NCBI GenBank assembly: GCA_019745195.1
Contig: JAIETL010000010.1
Coordinates: forward strand, 39,470-103,469
Direction of reading: 5' to 3'
From: Beijerinckiaceae bacterium
GTDB lineage: Bacteria > Pseudomonadota > Alphaproteobacteria > Rhizobiales > Beijerinckiaceae
DNA length: 64,000 bases
This document shows positions 62,036 through 64,000 of this stretch, piece by piece (within the stretch, counting starts at the first letter, position 1; the number at the start of each line of letters is the position of its first letter). The notes under the pieces were generated by a model that saw only the letters and a list, made by a program, of their open reading frames with translations, had not been told where the DNA came from and made no database searches. The position numbers were made by a program, and so were the translations under genes.

Positions 62036-62652
62036 TTGAAGCGCGCCTCCAGCGCATCGACAGCCGAGCGGGTCAAGACGAGCTTGGTGCGACGCAGGAT
62101 GTCATAGACATTGATGCCCTGGACCGGCAGCACATCGACATTCGGGATCGAACGCGCGGCCAGGCCGAAATTCACGTCGATCTCGGCGCCGCCGATGACG
62201 AGCGCGCTCGACAGGTCGAGCTTGCTGAAATGGCCGAGCAGGATCTTGGTCTTCGGCTCCGCGAGCTTCGCGTCGTCGATGATGATGATCTCCGAACCCT
62301 TGGCCTTGGCCGAGAGCGCGTGGCGGAGCGCGAGCGCCCTCACCTTCTTGGGCAGGTCATGGGCATGATCGCGCACGATCGGGCCGAAGGCCTTGCCGCC
62401 GCCGCGGAACTGCGGAGCCGAAGCCGCGCCGTGACGTGCGCCGCCGGTGCCCTTCTGCTTGTAGATCTTCTTGCGGGTGCGATCGACTTCCGAGCGGCCC
62501 TTGGACTTGTGCGTGCCGGCGCGGCGCTTGGCGAGCTGGTAGCGCACCATCCGGGCCAGGATGTCGGCGCGCGGCTCGAGGCCAAAGATCGCATCCGACA
62601 ATTCGACGGAGCCGGCCGAGCCGCCCTCGAGGGTGGTGATATCGAGCTTCAT
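62032..62652 (-). CDS. rplD: 50S ribosomal protein L4
   Basis: The 206-residue L4 starts at ATG 62652 ([20 protein letters not shown]). It has the tunnel loop [20 protein letters not shown] and the C-terminal helical part [20 protein letters not shown]. In E. coli it also represses its own operon; not testable here. It overlaps rplC by 1 nt. Confidence 0.98.
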   Translation of the reverse strand: MKLDITTLEGGSAGSVELSDAIFGLEPRADILARMVRYQLAKRRAGTHKSKGRSEVDRTRKKIYKQKGTGGARHGAASAPQFRGGGKAFGPIVRDHAHDLPKKVRALALRHALSAKAKGSEIIIIDDAKLAEPKTKILLGHFSKLDLSSALVIGGAEIDVNFGLAARSIPNVDVLPVQGINVYDILRRTKLVLTRSAVDALEARFK

Positions 62653-63392
62653 CACGCGTTCTCCTCGACGGTCTCGGTGGCGGGAGCCTGCGCCTGGCCA
62701 GCTTTGGCCTCGTCGCCGGCGGTGCGGAACTTGCCCGGAAGCGGAGCATCCTTGGGCAGCGCGCGCTTGATCGCGTCGCGGACATGGATCCAGCCGCCGG
62801 CATGGCCGGGGACGGCGCCCTCGACCAGGATCAGCCCACGCTCGACATCGGTCTGGACGACGCGCAGGTTCTGGGTGGTGACGCGCTCGGTGCCGAGATG
62901 GCCGGGCATCTTCTTGTTCTTGAAGGTCTTGCCCGGATCCTGACGGCCGCCGGTCGAACCGATCGAACGATGCGAGACCGAGACGCCGTGCGTGGCGCGC
63001 AAGCCGCCGAAGTTCCAGCGCTTCATGCCGCCGGCAAAACCCTTGCCGAGCGTCGTGCCGGAGACATCGACGAACTGGCCGACCACGAAATGGTCGGCGG
63101 TGAGCTCGGCGCCGACCGGGATCAACGCGTCGTCGGAGACGCGGAACTCGACGATCTTGCGCTTGGGCTCGACCTTGGCCACGGCGAAATGGCCACGCTC
63201 CGCCTTCGAGACGTTCTTGACCTTGGCCAAGCCCGACCCGAGTTGCACGGCGACATAGCCGTTCTTCTCGATCGTGCGATGCGCGACAACCTGGCAGTTG
63301 TCGAGCTTCAGCACGGTGACCGGGATATGTTCGCCGGCATCGGTGAAGATGCGGGTCATCCCGACTTTCTGTGCAATCACACCGGAACGCAT
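62652..63392 (-). CDS. rplC: 50S ribosomal protein L3
   Basis: The 246-residue L3 starts [20 protein letters not shown] and has the central loop [20 protein letters not shown], with the glutamine-bearing motif that is methylated in E. coli, and [21 protein letters not shown] 25-residue Ala/Glu-rich tail ([20 protein letters not shown]) extends past the bacterial core. It is an assembly initiator of the 50S subunit. Confidence 0.98.
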   Translation of the reverse strand: MRSGVIAQKVGMTRIFTDAGEHIPVTVLKLDNCQVVAHRTIEKNGYVAVQLGSGLAKVKNVSKAERGHFAVAKVEPKRKIVEFRVSDDALIPVGAELTADHFVVGQFVDVSGTTLGKGFAGGMKRWNFGGLRATHGVSVSHRSIGSTGGRQDPGKTFKNKKMPGHLGTERVTTQNLRVVQTDVERGLILVEGAVPGHAGGWIHVRDAIKRALPKDAPLPGKFRTAGDEAKAGQAQAPATETVEENA

Positions 63393-63463
63393 CGGTGCAT
63401 ACCTTCCCTTGGGGTCTTACTCGTCCAGCCAACACGCTGGAGGCAGAGGACCCGGCTAAAGTT

Positions 63464-63772
63464 TCAGAGCTTGATTTCGACGTCGACGCCGGCGGCGAGA
63501 TCGAGCTTCATGAGGGCGTCGACCGTCTGCGGGGTCGGGTCGACGATGTCCAGGACCCGCTTGTGGGTCCTCATTTCGAACTGCTCGCGCGACTTCTTGT
63601 CGATGTGCGGCGAGCGGTTGACCGTGAACTTCTCGATGAGCGTCGGCAGCGGGATGGGGCCGCGGACCTGCGCGCCAGTCCTCTTCGCGGTCGACACGAT
63701 CTCGCGCGTCGAGGCGTCGAGAATGCGGTGGTCGAACGCCTTGAGGCGGATCCGGATGTTCTGACCGTTCAT
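63464..63772 (-). CDS. rpsJ: 30S ribosomal protein S10 (NusE)
   Basis: The 102-residue S10 has [20 protein letters not shown], the signature [20 protein letters not shown] and [20 protein letters not shown]. It is part of the 30S head and also a transcription antitermination factor. It opens the S10 segment, 66 bp after tuf. Confidence 0.98.
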   Translation of the reverse strand: MNGQNIRIRLKAFDHRILDASTREIVSTAKRTGAQVRGPIPLPTLIEKFTVNRSPHIDKKSREQFEMRTHKRVLDIVDPTPQTVDALMKLDLAAGVDVEIKL

Positions 63773-63838
63773 GGTCTTATCTTCCTCGTGACGTGAGTGG
63801 CAAAGGCCGCAGGGCCTTCGCCCTCACGAAAACGCGTG

Positions 63839-64000
63839 TTACGCGATGATGCTTGCGACGACGCCTGCGCCGACGGTGCGTCCGCCTTCGCGGATGGCGA
63901 AGCGCAGCTTCTCCTCCATGGCGATCGGCACGATCAGGTGGACCTCCATGGTGATGTTGTCGCCGGGCATCACCATCTCGGTGCCCTCGGGCAGATGCAC
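63839..64000 (-). CDS. tuf: Elongation factor Tu, 3' end only
   Basis: The last 53 codons of tuf are visible: [40 protein letters not shown] and [13 protein letters not shown], ending in TAA at 63841-63839. This is domain III of EF-Tu, which delivers aminoacyl-tRNA. The 5' part lies outside the window. The position before rpsJ is the usual str-S10 junction. Confidence 0.98.
   Translation of the reverse strand: MHLPEGTEMVMPGDNITMEVHLIVPIAMEEKLRFAIREGGRTVGAGVVASIIA

Overview
The window is a gene-dense, high-GC chromosomal segment with no prophage, plasmid or integron signature. It looks like an alphaproteobacterium of the order Hyphomicrobiales (Rhizobiales). The reasons are a phosphatidylcholine synthase, DUF2778, DUF2865 and DUF599 proteins, a GTTC-N7-GTTC type LexA operator, and hairpin elements such as CCTCATCCTGAGGAGC and GTCATTGCGAGCGCAGCGAAGCAATCC that I associate with Bradyrhizobium, Bosea and Methylobacterium-like genomes. 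The genus cannot be fixed from this window; a Bosea-like organism is my guess.

Left part (1 to about 13 kb): a truncated DUF2778 cell-wall protein, the methylcrotonyl-CoA carboxylase beta subunit, a small membrane-protein gene broken by an 11-bp tandem duplication, lipB, a FliN-like protein, tRNA-Leu(GAG), the Mg2+ transporter MgtE, two paralogous GH25 lysozyme-type proteins flanking an oppositely oriented phosphatidylcholine synthase gene, a DHA2-type drug exporter and guaB.

Middle (13 to 35 kb): a MAPEG protein, a two-gene RND efflux system, a DUF2865 protein, an iron-type ABC binding protein plus fused double permease without an ATPase gene, an AsmA-family protein, gyrA (with Asn-Leu where E. 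coli has Asp82-Ser83), a MarC protein, isovaleryl-CoA dehydrogenase, a gamma-glutamylcyclotransferase-like protein, an ABC exporter, rhodanese, DUF599, DUF3253 and a YdcF/ElyC-type protein.

Right-middle (35 to 48 kb): a LprI-like secreted protein, a GST, propionyl-CoA carboxylase alpha, an unknown conserved-looking protein, a HAD phosphatase, a secreted PsiF-like repeat protein whose promoter is covered by two LexA boxes, an RluC/D pseudouridine synthase coupled to a CrcB fluoride channel, a DUF429-like protein coupled to rarA, a DegQ/HtrA protease, a short BLUF blue-light sensor and a Bug-type solute-binding protein.

Right end (48 to 64 kb): the complete S10-spc-alpha ribosomal superoperon on the minus strand (rpsJ to rplQ, with secY, adk and rpoA), preceded by the 3' end of a tuf gene. 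Its gene order is canonical except that a bile-acid:sodium-symporter-family gene sits between adk and rpsM, and its larger spacers carry GC-rich hairpins. Functional threads are branched-chain and propionyl-CoA catabolism (mccB, ivd, pccA, scattered), envelope and peptidoglycan remodelling (DUF2778, two GH25, LprI-like, ElyC-like, AsmA, HtrA), export of toxic compounds (RND, DHA2, ABC, CrcB) and genome maintenance (gyrA, rarA). I found no clear undescribed multi-gene system. The most unusual signals are the SOS-type control of a PsiF-like protein, the duplication frameshift, the transporter inside the ribosomal operon, and the GyrA quinolone-determining residues.
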